Shown: positions 10,378-18,853 of the stretch, one piece after another
Numbering within the stretch: position 1 is the first letter of the stretch
How the letters are laid out: the number at the start of each line of letters is the position of its first letter
Source of the DNA: Streptomyces orinoci
GTDB taxonomy: Bacteria > Actinomycetota > Actinomycetes > Streptomycetales > Streptomycetaceae
Direction: 5' to 3'
NCBI RefSeq assembly: GCF_003121295.1
Contig: NZ_PHNC01000008.1
Span: 62,001-126,000, forward strand
Length of the DNA: 64,000 nucleotides
Notes under the pieces: model-generated
The model's database searches: none
What the model was told of the DNA's origin: nothing
The model's input: only the letters and a program-made list of their open reading frames with translations
Program-made: the position numbers and the translations under genes

Positions 10378-11221
10378 ATGGCCGCAGCACAAGGTCCCTT
10401 GCGCGTCGGCGTTCTCGGCTGCGCGGACATCGCCTGGCGCCGCACTGTGCCGGCGATAGCCGCCTGCCCCGACATCGAGGTCGCCGCCGTCGCCGGCCGC
10501 GACGAGGCGAAGGCGAGACGTTTCGCGGCGGCCTTCGACGCCCGCCGGGCGCTGGGCCACGAGGAGCTTCTCGCCGCACGTGACATCGACGCGGTCTGCA
10601 TACCGCTGTCGGCGATGATGCATGCCGACTGGGTCGCGAAGGCGCTGCGGATGGGCAAGCACGTGCTCGCCGGGAAGCCGCTGACGGGGGATGCGAAGAG
10701 CGCGGAAGAGCTGTTGACGCTTTGCAAACATGCGCTATCGCCCGGATATCGGCGGCGCCCTGCTGGACATGGGTATCTATCCGATCCGCGCCGCGCTGTA
10801 CTACCTTGGCCCCGCTCTCGAAGTGCTCCACGTCGTGCTGCGGGTCCGTGCCCGCACGGGTGCCGTGGTCTCCGGACGCATTCTCGCGTGCACGCCCGGG
10901 GGAGTGACGGCCGACCTGGCCTTCGGAATGGAGCACTCCTATTGAACCGGCTGCGCCTTCGCAGGCAGCAGCGGCCTGATGCAGCTCGACCGGGCGTTCA
11001 CGCCGCCGCCGTCATTGCAGCCGGTGCTGCGCATCGAGCGGCAGGATCACTGTGAGGAGACAACGCTCCCAGTGGATGACCAGTTCGGCAGTATCGCGCG
11101 CTACTTCGCTAATGCGGTGCTGACGGGATCGAACATGCTCGATCAATCAGAGATGAGTCGGCGTCAGGCTCAACTGATTGACGACGTGGAACGCGTCGCA
11201 GTACGGATCGAGGTCCCTTAG
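10378..11221 (+). pseudogene. Broken NDP-hexose 3-ketoreductase (Gfo/Idh/MocA family)
   Basis: The reading starts at ATG 10378 with the NAD-binding N-terminus RVGVLGCADIAWRR and continues normally to about 10,728 (LLTLCKHA). It then jumps to another frame at 10,730 with YRPDIGGALLDMGIYPIRAA. In intact 3-ketoreductases such as the TylCII group, roughly 50-60 residues lie between these two blocks, so an internal deletion has removed the catalytic centre region. A TGA at 10,943 follows GMEHSY. Coding similarity then resumes through a short frame slip, with GLMQLDRAFTPPP around 10,976 running to the natural end IEVP at 11,221. At least one deletion and two small frameshifts make this a pseudogene. 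The intact enzyme would reduce a 3-keto-NDP-sugar. It sits between intact sugar genes, so the loss bears directly on which sugar can be made. Confidence 0.85.
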
Positions 11222-11320
11222 GACGGTCAGCACAATGACCGGAGTTGCCGGTGGGAGTGCCTCATTGTGTCAGCCGTTCTCAGCGGCGCCACGTCAAGTC
11301 GAAAAAGGATGGAGAAGGTG

Positions 11321-12328
11321 ATGACCCAGGAGTGCCTCGACGGGACCCTGCGCACCAAAGTCCTTCTGATCGGTGGCACCGGATTCCTCGGTCGGCATGT
11401 CCTCGACAGGCTGTCCACGGCGGGTATGGAGGTCACCGTGGTGACCAGGCGTCCGGCCGCCGTGCCCGCGGGGCACGGGGTGGCCGAGCTGCACGACAGG
11501 GCTCCGCGACGGGCTCAATTCGCCTCGATGATCAACCGGCTCGCCCCGGACTCCGTGGTCAACGCCGCCGGTGAGATCTGGCGGAACGACGCTTCCCTGC
11601 TGCGGGCAGCCAACACCGAGCTGCCGGAGCAACTGGCGCTGGCGATGGCCGACATCGGCAGCACCGCCCGGCTGGTGCACCTCGGCTCGTCATTGGAGTA
11701 CGGGCCCTTGCCTCACCCGCAGGCGACCGACGAGAGCTGCCCGGAGGAGCCGCGGTCGGAGTACGGGCGGACCAAGCTGCGGGGCACCCGGAGGATCTTC
11801 GAGATCGCCCGGAAGGCGTCGCTGGACGTCGTGGTCCTCCGCATCTTCAACGCCATCGGATCGAACATGTCGCCTGCGAACCTGCTCGGCAGGACCGTGC
11901 AGACACTCGACCGGGCACGGCGGGACGGACGCCCGGCGCGGCTCACCCTGTTCGACCTGAGACAGCACCGCGACTACGCCGATGCCCGTGATCTGGCGGA
12001 GGCGGTCCTGCGCTCGACCGTGTCGCGGCGGCTCGCGGGCGTACCGGTGCTCAATCTCGGCACCGGGCGGGCCGGCAGCGCCTACGACTTGGTCCGCGGG
12101 CTCGCGTTGGCCAGCGGAGTGGAGTTCGCGATCGACGTGCTCCCGGCGCCCGAGGGCGGCGGGCGGTCTCTGGCCGCCGGCTGGCAGATCGCCGATCCGA
12201 CACTGGCTCGGCGTCACCTGGACTGGTCGGCTGCTCGAACGCTACCGGAGACCCTGAGCTGGATCTGGCAGACCGCCGGAGAGGGCCAGGCCCAACCCGT
12301 TGCCGGCTGCCCCGCGGAAGGTACCTGA
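11321..12328 (+). CDS. NAD-dependent epimerase/dehydratase family, probable NDP-hexose 4-ketoreductase
   Basis: This extended short-chain dehydrogenase of about 335 residues has the NAD-binding motif LLIGGTGFLGRHV at its N-terminus and the catalytic YGRTK (YxxxK) around residue 160, preceded by a Ser-rich LGSSLEYG. Family members reduce the 4-keto group, or epimerise, in NDP-deoxyhexose pathways. The start is set at ATG 11321 because GGAG lies six bases upstream; ATG 11309 in the same frame is an alternative. The stop TGA overlaps the next ATG as TGATG. It is placed in the deoxysugar operon between the broken 3-ketoreductase and the 3-dehydratase. Role as a 4-ketoreductase is inferred from context and similarity, and the stereochemical outcome is unknown. 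Confidence 0.88.
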   Translation: MTQECLDGTLRTKVLLIGGTGFLGRHVLDRLSTAGMEVTVVTRRPAAVPAGHGVAELHDRAPRRAQFASMINRLAPDSVVNAAGEIWRNDASLLRAANTELPEQLALAMADIGSTARLVHLGSSLEYGPLPHPQATDESCPEEPRSEYGRTKLRGTRRIFEIARKASLDVVVLRIFNAIGSNMSPANLLGRTVQTLDRARRDGRPARLTLFDLRQHRDYADARDLAEAVLRSTVSRRLAGVPVLNLGTGRAGSAYDLVRGLALASGVEFAIDVLPAPEGGGRSLAAGWQIADPTLARRHLDWSAARTLPETLSWIWQTAGEGQAQPVAGCPAEGT

Positions 12329-13641
12329 TGAATGCCAATCTCAAGGACGAGATCCTCTCACTGGTCAACGAGTACCACGACGCGGTCGGGTCGGAGGCAT
12401 CCCCATGGGTGCCCGGCGAGGACCGGGTGCTGGCATCGGGCGCCGTACTGACGGCGGCGGACCGGATGGCACTGGTGGAAGCGGCGCTGAACCTACGGAT
12501 CGCATCCGGCCGCTATACGATCCGGTTCGAGCGGGCGCTGGCCGGCTATTTCGGACTGCGCAAGGCCCATCTGACCAACTCCGGGTCCTCGGCCAACCTG
12601 CTGGCGCTGTCAGCGCTGACCGCACCGGAGTTGGGCGCCCGCGCGCTGCGCCGCGGCGACGAAGTGATCACGGTGGCGGCGGGGTTCCCGACCACGGTCA
12701 ACCCGATTATCCAGAACGGACTGGTGCCGGTCTTCGTCGATATCGACCTGAGCACCTACAACACCACCGCGGAGCTGGTGGAGGCGGCGATCGGCCCGAG
12801 AACGAAGGCCATCATGATCGCGCATGCGCTGGGCAACCCCTTCGAGGCCGCCGAGATCCGGGAGCTGGCCGACCGGCACAGGCTGTGGTTCGTGGAGGAC
12901 AACTGCGACGCCGTCGGTTCCACCTATCGCGGCAAGAAGACGGGAACCTTCGGGCACCTCAGCACCGTCAGCTTCTACCCGGCTCACCATCTCACGACGG
13001 GAGAGGGCGGCTGCGTTCTGACGGGCAGCATGGAACTCGCGCGCCTTGTCGAGTCCTTTCGGGACTGGGGGCGGGACTGCTGGTGCGAACCGGGGGAGGA
13101 CGATCGATGCAATAAGCGTTTCGGCTGGCAGCTCGGCACGCTTCCCTCTGGTTACGACCACAAATACATATTCTCCCATGTGGGATACAACCTGAAGGCG
13201 ACCGATCTGCAAGCGGCCCTCGGTCTGTCTCAGCTGGAACGGCTTTCCGAGTTCTGTGAAAGTCGACGCAAGAATTGGCTCCGCATGAGATCGGGGCTGC
13301 AGAATGTGCCAGGTCTTACGCTGCCCGAACCTGCCCCGAACAGTGATCCGAGCTGGTTTGGGTTCACGCTGACGGTTCAGGATTCAGCACCGTACTCCCG
13401 CCGGGACCTGCAACTCCATCTGGAGTCAAAACGCATCAGCACCCGACTGTTGTTCAGCGGCAACCTCACCCGTCATCCCGCCTATGAACACGTCGAGTAC
13501 CGAGTGTCCGGTAGCTTGTCCAGCAGTGACAAGGTCGCCAAAGACACGCTATGGATCGGGATTTACCCCGGCGTGACCGAGGAAATGATCGACTATGTGA
13601 TTCGCGAAATCTGGTCGTTTGCGAAGAGGTCACCGCGCTGA
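12328..13641 (+). CDS. PMP-dependent, [2Fe-2S] NDP-4-keto-6-deoxyhexose 3-dehydratase
   Basis: This 437-residue DegT/DnrJ-fold protein is a C-3 dehydratase rather than an aminotransferase. The PLP lysine is replaced by His in SFYPAHHLTTGEGG, as in the RfbH/DdhC/SpnQ group, which use pyridoxamine phosphate to remove the 3-hydroxyl. The iron-sulfur ligands are intact: Cys in VEDNCDAVG, then CWC and a final Cys in DDRCNKRFGW. The spacing counted directly is C-x57-C-x-C-x7-C, identical to the E1 enzyme of the CDP-ascarylose pathway. A ferredoxin-type reductase partner would be needed and is not in view. The gene starts one base into the upstream stop. Its presence points to a 3-deoxy (for example 2,3,6-trideoxy) sugar. 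Confidence 0.94.
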   Translation: MNANLKDEILSLVNEYHDAVGSEASPWVPGEDRVLASGAVLTAADRMALVEAALNLRIASGRYTIRFERALAGYFGLRKAHLTNSGSSANLLALSALTAPELGARALRRGDEVITVAAGFPTTVNPIIQNGLVPVFVDIDLSTYNTTAELVEAAIGPRTKAIMIAHALGNPFEAAEIRELADRHRLWFVEDNCDAVGSTYRGKKTGTFGHLSTVSFYPAHHLTTGEGGCVLTGSMELARLVESFRDWGRDCWCEPGEDDRCNKRFGWQLGTLPSGYDHKYIFSHVGYNLKATDLQAALGLSQLERLSEFCESRRKNWLRMRSGLQNVPGLTLPEPAPNSDPSWFGFTLTVQDSAPYSRRDLQLHLESKRISTRLLFSGNLTRHPAYEHVEYRVSGSLSSSDKVAKDTLWIGIYPGVTEEMIDYVIREIWSFAKRSPR

Positions 13642-13699
13642 ATCCGGACCTGCCCCTCCGGGCCTGTTCCACGAACAAAGGTTAGAGAGGTAAGTACTC

Positions 13700-14935
13700 A
13701 TGACCATCGCGGAGTGCCGTGTGTGCGGCAATCGGACACTGCTTCAGGTGCTGGATCTGGGAGAGCAGGCGCTGACCGGCGTATTCCCTCGCAGTCGCAC
13801 GGAGGTCGTGCCAACCGCCCCACTAGAGCTGGTCAAGTGTTCGCCGGACGGATGCGGTCTCGTCCAGCTCCGGCACACCGCCGACCTCGGCCTGATGTAC
13901 GGCGATCAATACGGTTACCGCTCGGGTATCCGCCCATTCATGATCAACCATCTCCGCGGCAAGGTGGACGAGCTCACCAAGCTTGTTGACATCGGACCCG
14001 ACGACCTGGTCCTGGACATCGGGAGCAACGACGGGACCTTGCTGTCCGGGTATCCGGCGGACGGCCGGACTCTCGTCGGAGTGGACCCGACCGGCGAGAA
14101 ATGGCGAGAGTTCTATCCCGAACACATCGACCTGATCGCGGACTTCTTCTCCCGGGAAGTCTTCGTCGCGCACTACGGCTCCCGCCGGGCCAAGGTCATC
14201 ACCTCGATCGCGATGTTCTACGACCTGCCCGACCCGCTCGGGTTCATGGAGGACGTGAAGGCGACGCTGGCCGACGACGGTGTGTGGATGCTGGAAATGA
14301 GCTATCTCCCGTCCATGCTCGAGGCGACCGCCTATGACGTGATATGCCACGAGCACCTGGAGTACTACGCACTCGCTCAGATCGAGTGGATGGCCGAGCG
14401 CGCCGGCCTCGACGTCGTGAAAGCTGAGATCACCGACGTCTACGGCGGCAGCCTCTGCGTCACGCTCGCCAAGCAGGGCTCCGGGCACCGGTGTGACGAG
14501 GCGGCGCTGAACCGCTTGCGCGCCCGGGAGGCCGGACTGGGGCTCGACATCATGGCGCCCTTCGAGTCGTTCGGTGAGCGTGTTCGCGAACACCGCGACC
14601 ACCTGCGTGACTTCCTCGACACCTCGCGCAAGGACGGCAAGCTGACCCTGGGCTATGGCGCATCCACCAAGGGGAACGTGATTCTCCAGTACTGCGACAT
14701 CGGAGAGGAGAGCCTGCCGTGCATCGGAGAGGCCAGCCCGGAGAAGGCCGGCCGATTCACCCCCGGCACCCAGATCCCCATCGTCTCCGAGAAGGAGGCC
14801 CTCGCACAACGGCCTGACCAGCTGCTGGTGCTCCCCTGGGTCTACCGGGACGGATTCATCGAGCGGGAAGGCGAATTCCTTCTCCGCGGCGGCAAGTTGA
14901 TCTTCCCGCTGCCCGCGCCACTGAGGATGGTGTAG
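13700..14935 (+). CDS. SAM-dependent sugar C-methyltransferase (TylCIII/NovU family)
   Basis: This 411-residue protein has the three-part architecture of NDP-hexose C-methyltransferases. It has an N-terminal zinc-binding segment with CRVCGN at residues 6-11 and further Cys near 50-55, a central Rossmann methyltransferase domain with LDIGSNDGTLL, and a C-terminal domain with GYGASTKGN. The length matches the 3-C-methyltransferases TylCIII and TcaB9 and the 5-C-methyltransferase NovU; the sequence alone does not settle C-3 versus C-5. It lies 58 bp after the 3-dehydratase with a GAGAGG ribosome site and is the last gene of the operon. A C-3 methylation would conflict with 3-deoxygenation on the same sugar unless a 3-keto intermediate is regenerated, so two sugars or a C-5 specificity are possible. 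Confidence 0.93.
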   Translation: MTIAECRVCGNRTLLQVLDLGEQALTGVFPRSRTEVVPTAPLELVKCSPDGCGLVQLRHTADLGLMYGDQYGYRSGIRPFMINHLRGKVDELTKLVDIGPDDLVLDIGSNDGTLLSGYPADGRTLVGVDPTGEKWREFYPEHIDLIADFFSREVFVAHYGSRRAKVITSIAMFYDLPDPLGFMEDVKATLADDGVWMLEMSYLPSMLEATAYDVICHEHLEYYALAQIEWMAERAGLDVVKAEITDVYGGSLCVTLAKQGSGHRCDEAALNRLRAREAGLGLDIMAPFESFGERVREHRDHLRDFLDTSRKDGKLTLGYGASTKGNVILQYCDIGEESLPCIGEASPEKAGRFTPGTQIPIVSEKEALAQRPDQLLVLPWVYRDGFIEREGEFLLRGGKLIFPLPAPLRMV

Positions 14936-15359
14936 CGGCGGCTGTCCCTCGGCATCGCGCGGGGCTGTCCGGCATCGCCCCGGGCGGCTGCCGGCGGCGG
15001 CAGCGGTCTCGCCACCGCTCTACTCCTTCGCGCGGGGTGCGCAACCGGCGGGGCGGCAAGCCGCGTACCGCCGACGGGAGTTGCCGGATGGTCTGCTGGA
15101 CCCGAGCATCCGGGTCAGGGATCACGCAGTCGGCGTGGTCGTGGACCAGGCCGACCGGCAGCGGCTGGATGAGCTCGCCGCGTCTCGCCTTGGACAGCGA
15201 TCCGCCCGCAGACGGGCCTTGAACAGGTACAGCTCTCCTCTGACATGGCGCCTTTGAGTCAGAACCACTCTGCCGGGCAGACCCTTTCCCGGAGTTGCCG
15301 CCGCACCCCTCCTTGGTCCGCTGAGTAGGAGGTCAGACGGATGGGGCGGCATTCGCATA
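14936..15359. other. Cluster boundary, no intact gene
   Basis: This 424-base stretch separates the deoxysugar operon from the MurA-like gene, whose 3' end faces it. One plus-strand frame is open from the methyltransferase to a TGA near 15,257 and contains a protein-like stretch, RELPDGLLDPSIRVRDHAVG. It has no obvious start codon or ribosome site and I do not recognise it. It may be the tail of a decayed gene at the cluster edge. No clear terminator hairpin was seen. Confidence 0.4.
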
Positions 15360-16889
15360 TTAAATATCCCGGAACGTCTCGATCTGTGCCCCGACCGAGT
15401 TCAGCCGCTCCGCCAGGTCCTCGTAACCCCGGTTGATGACATAGACATTGCGCAGCACCGAGGTGCCCTCCGCCGCCATCATCGCCAGCAGCACCACCAC
15501 CGCCGGCCGCAGCGCGGGCGGGCACATCATCTCCGCCGAGCGCCAGCGGGTGGGGCCCTCGACCAACACCCGGTGCGGGTCGAGGAGTTTGACGTCCGCG
15601 CCCAGCCGGTTGAGGTCGGTGAGGTAGATGGCGCGGTTGTCATAGACCCAGTCGTGGATCAGGGTCTGCCCCTGGGCGAAGGCGGCGATGGCCGCGAAGA
15701 ACGGCACATTGTCGATATTGAGGCCGGGGAACGGCATTGGATGGATCTTGTCGATCGGCGCCCGCAGCTTGGACGGCCGTACGGTCAGATCCAGCAGCCG
15801 GGTACGGCCGTTGTTCGCCCGGTACTCGGGGCTGCGCTCGTGGTCCAGCCCCATCTCCTCCAGCACCGCCAGTTCGACCTCCATGAACTCGATCGGCACC
15901 CGGCGGATGGTGAGTTCGGACTCGGTGATCACGGCGGCGGCGAGCAGGCTCATCGCCTCGACCGGGTCCTCGGAGGGGGAGTAGTCCACATCCCGGTCGA
16001 TGGTGGCCACGCCATGCACGGTGAGGGTGGTGGTGCCCACGCCCTCCACCTTCACGCCCAGCTCCTCCAGGAAGAAACACAGGTCCTGGACCATGTAGTT
16101 GGAGCTGGCGTTGCGGATCACGGTCACCCCGTCATGCCGGGCGGCGGCCAGCAGGGCGTTCTCGGTGACGGTGTCCCCGCGCTCGGTGAGCACAATGGCG
16201 CGGGTGGGGCGGACCGAGCGGTCCACCGTGGCGTGGTAGGTGCCGTCGGTGGCGGCGATCTCCAGTCCGAAGTGCCGCAGCGCGGTCATATGCGGCTGTA
16301 CGGTCCGGGTGCCCAGGTCGCAGCCGCCGGCATAGGGGATGCCGAACTGGTCCATACGGTGCAGCAGCGGGCCCAGGAACATGATGACGCTCCGGGTGCG
16401 GCGGGCCGCCTCGGTGTCCATGGCGGCCAGGTCCAGCTCGGCCGGCGGCACGATCTCCAGGTCGTTGCCGTCGTTGATCCAGCGGGCCCGGACGCCGATG
16501 CTGCCGAGCACCTCCAGGATCCGGTAGACCTCCTCGATCCTGGCCACCCGGCGCAGGGTGGTCCGCCCGGCGTTGAGGAGGGTGGCGCACAGCAGGGCCA
16601 CGCAGGCGTTCTTGCTGGTCTTGACGTCGATGGAGCCGGAGAGACGGCGGCCGCCCACCACCCGCAGATGCATGGGCCCGGCATAGCCGAGGGAGACGAT
16701 CTCGCTGTCCAGCGCTTCCCCGATACGGGCAATCATATCAAGGCTGATGTTCTGATTTCCCCGCTCAATGCGGTTGACCGCGCTCTGGCTGGTACCGAGG
16801 GCCTCGGCAAGCTGGGACTGCGTCCATCCGCGGTGCTGCCGGGCGTCACGGATGAGCTTGCCGATGCGGGCGAGGTAGGCGTCTGTCAT
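15360..16889 (-). CDS. MurA-like UDP-N-acetylglucosamine 1-carboxyvinyltransferase with N-terminal XRE domain
   Basis: This 509-residue fusion has a Cro/C1-type HTH at residues 5-65 (WTQSQLAEALGTSQSAVNRIERG). An EPT/RTPC transferase body of about 430 residues follows, like MurA, which adds enolpyruvyl from PEP to UDP-GlcNAc at the first step of peptidoglycan synthesis. The lysine of the family N-terminal block (DVKTSKNA) and a Cys in the active loop AGGCDLGTRTV, equivalent to Cys115 of E. coli MurA, are present, so catalysis is plausible. Streptomyces usually have a separate housekeeping MurA; this HTH-fused paralogue is a recurrent actinobacterial type. The ATG at 16889 is followed upstream by a short palindrome that could be its own operator. 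Whether it binds DNA, acts on UDP-GlcNAc or does both is untested. Confidence 0.92.
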   Translation of the reverse strand: MTDAYLARIGKLIRDARQHRGWTQSQLAEALGTSQSAVNRIERGNQNISLDMIARIGEALDSEIVSLGYAGPMHLRVVGGRRLSGSIDVKTSKNACVALLCATLLNAGRTTLRRVARIEEVYRILEVLGSIGVRARWINDGNDLEIVPPAELDLAAMDTEAARRTRSVIMFLGPLLHRMDQFGIPYAGGCDLGTRTVQPHMTALRHFGLEIAATDGTYHATVDRSVRPTRAIVLTERGDTVTENALLAAARHDGVTVIRNASSNYMVQDLCFFLEELGVKVEGVGTTTLTVHGVATIDRDVDYSPSEDPVEAMSLLAAAVITESELTIRRVPIEFMEVELAVLEEMGLDHERSPEYRANNGRTRLLDLTVRPSKLRAPIDKIHPMPFPGLNIDNVPFFAAIAAFAQGQTLIHDWVYDNRAIYLTDLNRLGADVKLLDPHRVLVEGPTRWRSAEMMCPPALRPAVVVLLAMMAAEGTSVLRNVYVINRGYEDLAERLNSVGAQIETFRDI

Positions 16890-16901
16890 GGGTCAGACGG
16901 T

Positions 16902-16917
16902 ATCTCAGATATGAGAT
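16902..16917. promoter_or_regulatory. Inverted repeat upstream of the HTH-MurA gene
   Basis: ATCTCA and TGAGAT arms are separated by GATA, 13 bases upstream of the HTH-MurA start. Position and symmetry suit an autoregulatory operator for the XRE domain encoded next door. Binding is inferred. Confidence 0.45.
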
Positions 16918-16945
16918 CTTGTCGCCGTGAGAACCTGATCTACAG

Positions 16946-16968
16946 TTGTTCTATTGCTATACGAACAA
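16946..16968. promoter_or_regulatory. Inverted repeat just upstream of the DUF1648/YtrA operon
   Basis: TTGTTC and GAACAA arms are separated by 11 bases (TATTGCTATAC) and end three bases before the GGAGGTGG ribosome site of the gene at 16984. The operon encodes a YtrA-type GntR regulator, a group that commonly represses its own operon, so this is a good candidate operator. The centre is AT-rich and could also form the -10 region. Confidence 0.5.
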
Positions 16969-16983
16969 TTGGAGGTGGGGGAC

Positions 16984-17985
16984 ATGGGCGTGCCTGTGCT
17001 CACGGCGGGCCGCCATTGGCGGACGGGGCTGGTCGTGACGCCCTTTCTGCTGAGTTGTGCGGTGTTCTGGGCGGTGTACTCCGCCCATCGGGACTGCCTG
17101 CCCGACCGGCTGGCCACCCACTTCTCCGGCTCCGGGCACGCGGATGGCTTCAGTTCGGCGGGCTCGCTGCCGGTGGTGGCCCTCACCCTGCTCCTGGTGG
17201 CCGGACTGCTGTTCGGTGTCTGGGCCTACGCCATTGAGGTGACCCCCAAGGGCTGGCGCGGGCAGCTGGTCTTCGCCTATGTGCTGGCCGCCTTCCTCGG
17301 CTATGTCCATATATCGGTGGTACTCGTCAACTCCGGGCATGAGAATTCCGCCGATCAAGTGAGCTTGTCCCTGTGGGAGTTGCCAAAAGCCCTGGGGGCG
17401 GCCGCCCTGGCCGCTGCCCTGGGACTGCTGCTGGCCACCCTGGTGGCCCCGGCCCAGCGGAAGGCCGCCGCCCCGGCGGCCCCCGGCCCCCGGCTGGACC
17501 TCGGCCGGGACGAGAGCGCCGTATGGACCCGAACGGTGGGCTCTCCCGTCCTGCGGCTCACCGGATTCGCCGAGACGGTGGCGGGCCTGGCGCTGTGCGC
17601 GGCCGGCCTGCCCTTCGCGGGCGTGAGCCTCGTGCTCGTCGGCGCGCTGTCCGCGGTGGGCGGCTCAGGCGCCCGGATCACCGTGGACCGGCACGGCCTG
17701 ACCGCCGTACCCGCCTGGCTGCCCTTCCCCCGCCTGCACATCCCGCTGGAGCGCATCACCTCCGCCGCCAGCCGGCGGGTCCGGCTGCTGAAGGACATAG
17801 GCGGCTGGGGCTACCGGGTACGGCCCGGCCAGAGCGCGCTGGCCATGCGCTCCGGCGACGCCCTGGTCGCCACCCTGAGCACCGGCAGCGAGTTCCTGAT
17901 CACCGTCGATGACGCGGCCACCGCCGCCCGGCTGCTGAACGCCCTGATCGTCCGCGACGGCCGCCCCGCCGACCAGGGAGGCTGA
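16984..17985 (+). CDS. DUF1648-type integral membrane protein
   Basis: This protein of about 333 residues has an N-terminal DUF1648 region (LVVTPFLLSCAVFWAVY, then LPDRLATHFSGSGHADG) and about five or six hydrophobic segments within residues 15-235. A soluble C-terminal domain with a PH-like feel follows (ERITSAASRRVRLLKD, then YRVRPGQSALAMRSGD). DUF1648 proteins include SdpI-like immunity factors and proteins of unknown function coupled to GntR regulators. ATG 16984 was chosen because GGAGGTGG sits immediately upstream; the in-frame TTG at 16954 has no ribosome site. It is separated by one base from the GntR gene, so the pair is an operon. A role in membrane or antimicrobial stress sensing is inference from family context. 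Confidence 0.85.
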   Translation: MGVPVLTAGRHWRTGLVVTPFLLSCAVFWAVYSAHRDCLPDRLATHFSGSGHADGFSSAGSLPVVALTLLLVAGLLFGVWAYAIEVTPKGWRGQLVFAYVLAAFLGYVHISVVLVNSGHENSADQVSLSLWELPKALGAAALAAALGLLLATLVAPAQRKAAAPAAPGPRLDLGRDESAVWTRTVGSPVLRLTGFAETVAGLALCAAGLPFAGVSLVLVGALSAVGGSGARITVDRHGLTAVPAWLPFPRLHIPLERITSAASRRVRLLKDIGGWGYRVRPGQSALAMRSGDALVATLSTGSEFLITVDDAATAARLLNALIVRDGRPADQGG

Positions 17986-17986
17986 G

Positions 17987-18349
17987 ATGCTCGTCCGCCT
18001 CGACACAACCTCCCCGGTACCGCTGGGGGACCAGATAGCCGCCTGTGTCCGCGGCGCCATCGCCGAAGGCTCGGTACGCCCCGGCGAACGGCTCCCCGCC
18101 GCCCGGGCGCTGGCCCGCTCGCTCGGCGTCAATGTGCACACCGTGCTGCGCGGCTACCAGCGGCTGCGCGAGGAGGGGCTGATCGAACTCCGGCGCGGCC
18201 GGGGCGCCGTGGTCACCACCGAGGACACCGGCCCGGCCCGGGCCCGGCTGCTGGCCGGCGCCGCCCGTCTGGTCTCCGAGGCCCGCTCCTTCGGCCTGGG
18301 CGACGAGGAGATCCTGGACCTGGTCCGTACCGGCCTGAGCGGAGGCTGA
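17987..18349 (+). CDS. GntR-family transcriptional regulator, YtrA subfamily
   Basis: This 120-residue protein has a GntR winged helix at residues 10-75 (LGDQIAACVRGAIAEGSVRPGERLPAARALARSLGV is the region; the recognition helix lies around VNVHTVLRGYQRLREEG). Only a short C-terminal helical tail follows, which defines the YtrA subfamily. Such regulators usually repress an operon containing their own gene and a membrane or ABC protein. It begins one base after the DUF1648 stop. The palindrome at 16946-16968 is its likely target. No effector can be predicted. Confidence 0.9.
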   Translation: MLVRLDTTSPVPLGDQIAACVRGAIAEGSVRPGERLPAARALARSLGVNVHTVLRGYQRLREEGLIELRRGRGAVVTTEDTGPARARLLAGAARLVSEARSFGLGDEEILDLVRTGLSGG

Positions 18350-18406
18350 TGCTGATGACGCACACTGGAGGAAGGAGGCCGGGAGCGCCGAGAGGAGCCG
18401 TCTTCG

Positions 18407-18853
18407 ATGACCGAACGCAAGCCGCCCGGAATGGACTTCGAGACCTGGGCCGACCGCCAGATCCGCGAGGCCGAGCAGCGGGGTGACTTCAAGGACCTGC
18501 CCGGCTTCGGCAAGCCGCTGCGCAGCCTCGCCGCCCCCTACTCCGATGACTGGTGGGTCAGGGAGAAGATGCGCCGGGAGCAACTCTCCTTCCTGCCGCC
18601 CGTCCTCGCCCTGCGCAAGGAGGCCGAGGACGCGCTGGAGGCCGCGTACCGGGCCCCCTCGGAACGGGCGGTGCGCGCGATCCTCGACGGGATCAATCCC
18701 AAGATAGCGGCGGCCCTGCGGATGCCGCCCGCCGGACCGCCGCTGGGCCTGAAGCCCTTTGACCCCGAAGAGGTCCTCAAGGTCTGGCGCGAACGCCGGC
18801 GCGAGCGCCCGGGCGAAGCTCAGGGCGAGGGCGTCACCAGCCCCGACTCATAG
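18407..18853 (+). CDS. DUF1992 (DnaJ-homologue subfamily C-like) protein
   Basis: This small 148-residue protein has the DUF1992 signature: WADRQIREAEQRGDF followed by LPGFGKPL and later WWVREKMRREQLSFLPP. These proteins are widespread, cytosolic, related to the DNAJC28 tail, and have no settled function. The ATG at 18407 lies 57 bp after the GntR gene. The 3' end overlaps the convergent response-regulator gene by 34 bp, an unusual tail-to-tail overlap that leaves no room for a terminator between them. The last dozen residues, which are polar, lie in that overlap. Confidence 0.88.
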   Translation: MTERKPPGMDFETWADRQIREAEQRGDFKDLPGFGKPLRSLAAPYSDDWWVREKMRREQLSFLPPVLALRKEAEDALEAAYRAPSERAVRAILDGINPKIAAALRMPPAGPPLGLKPFDPEEVLKVWRERRRERPGEAQGEGVTSPDS

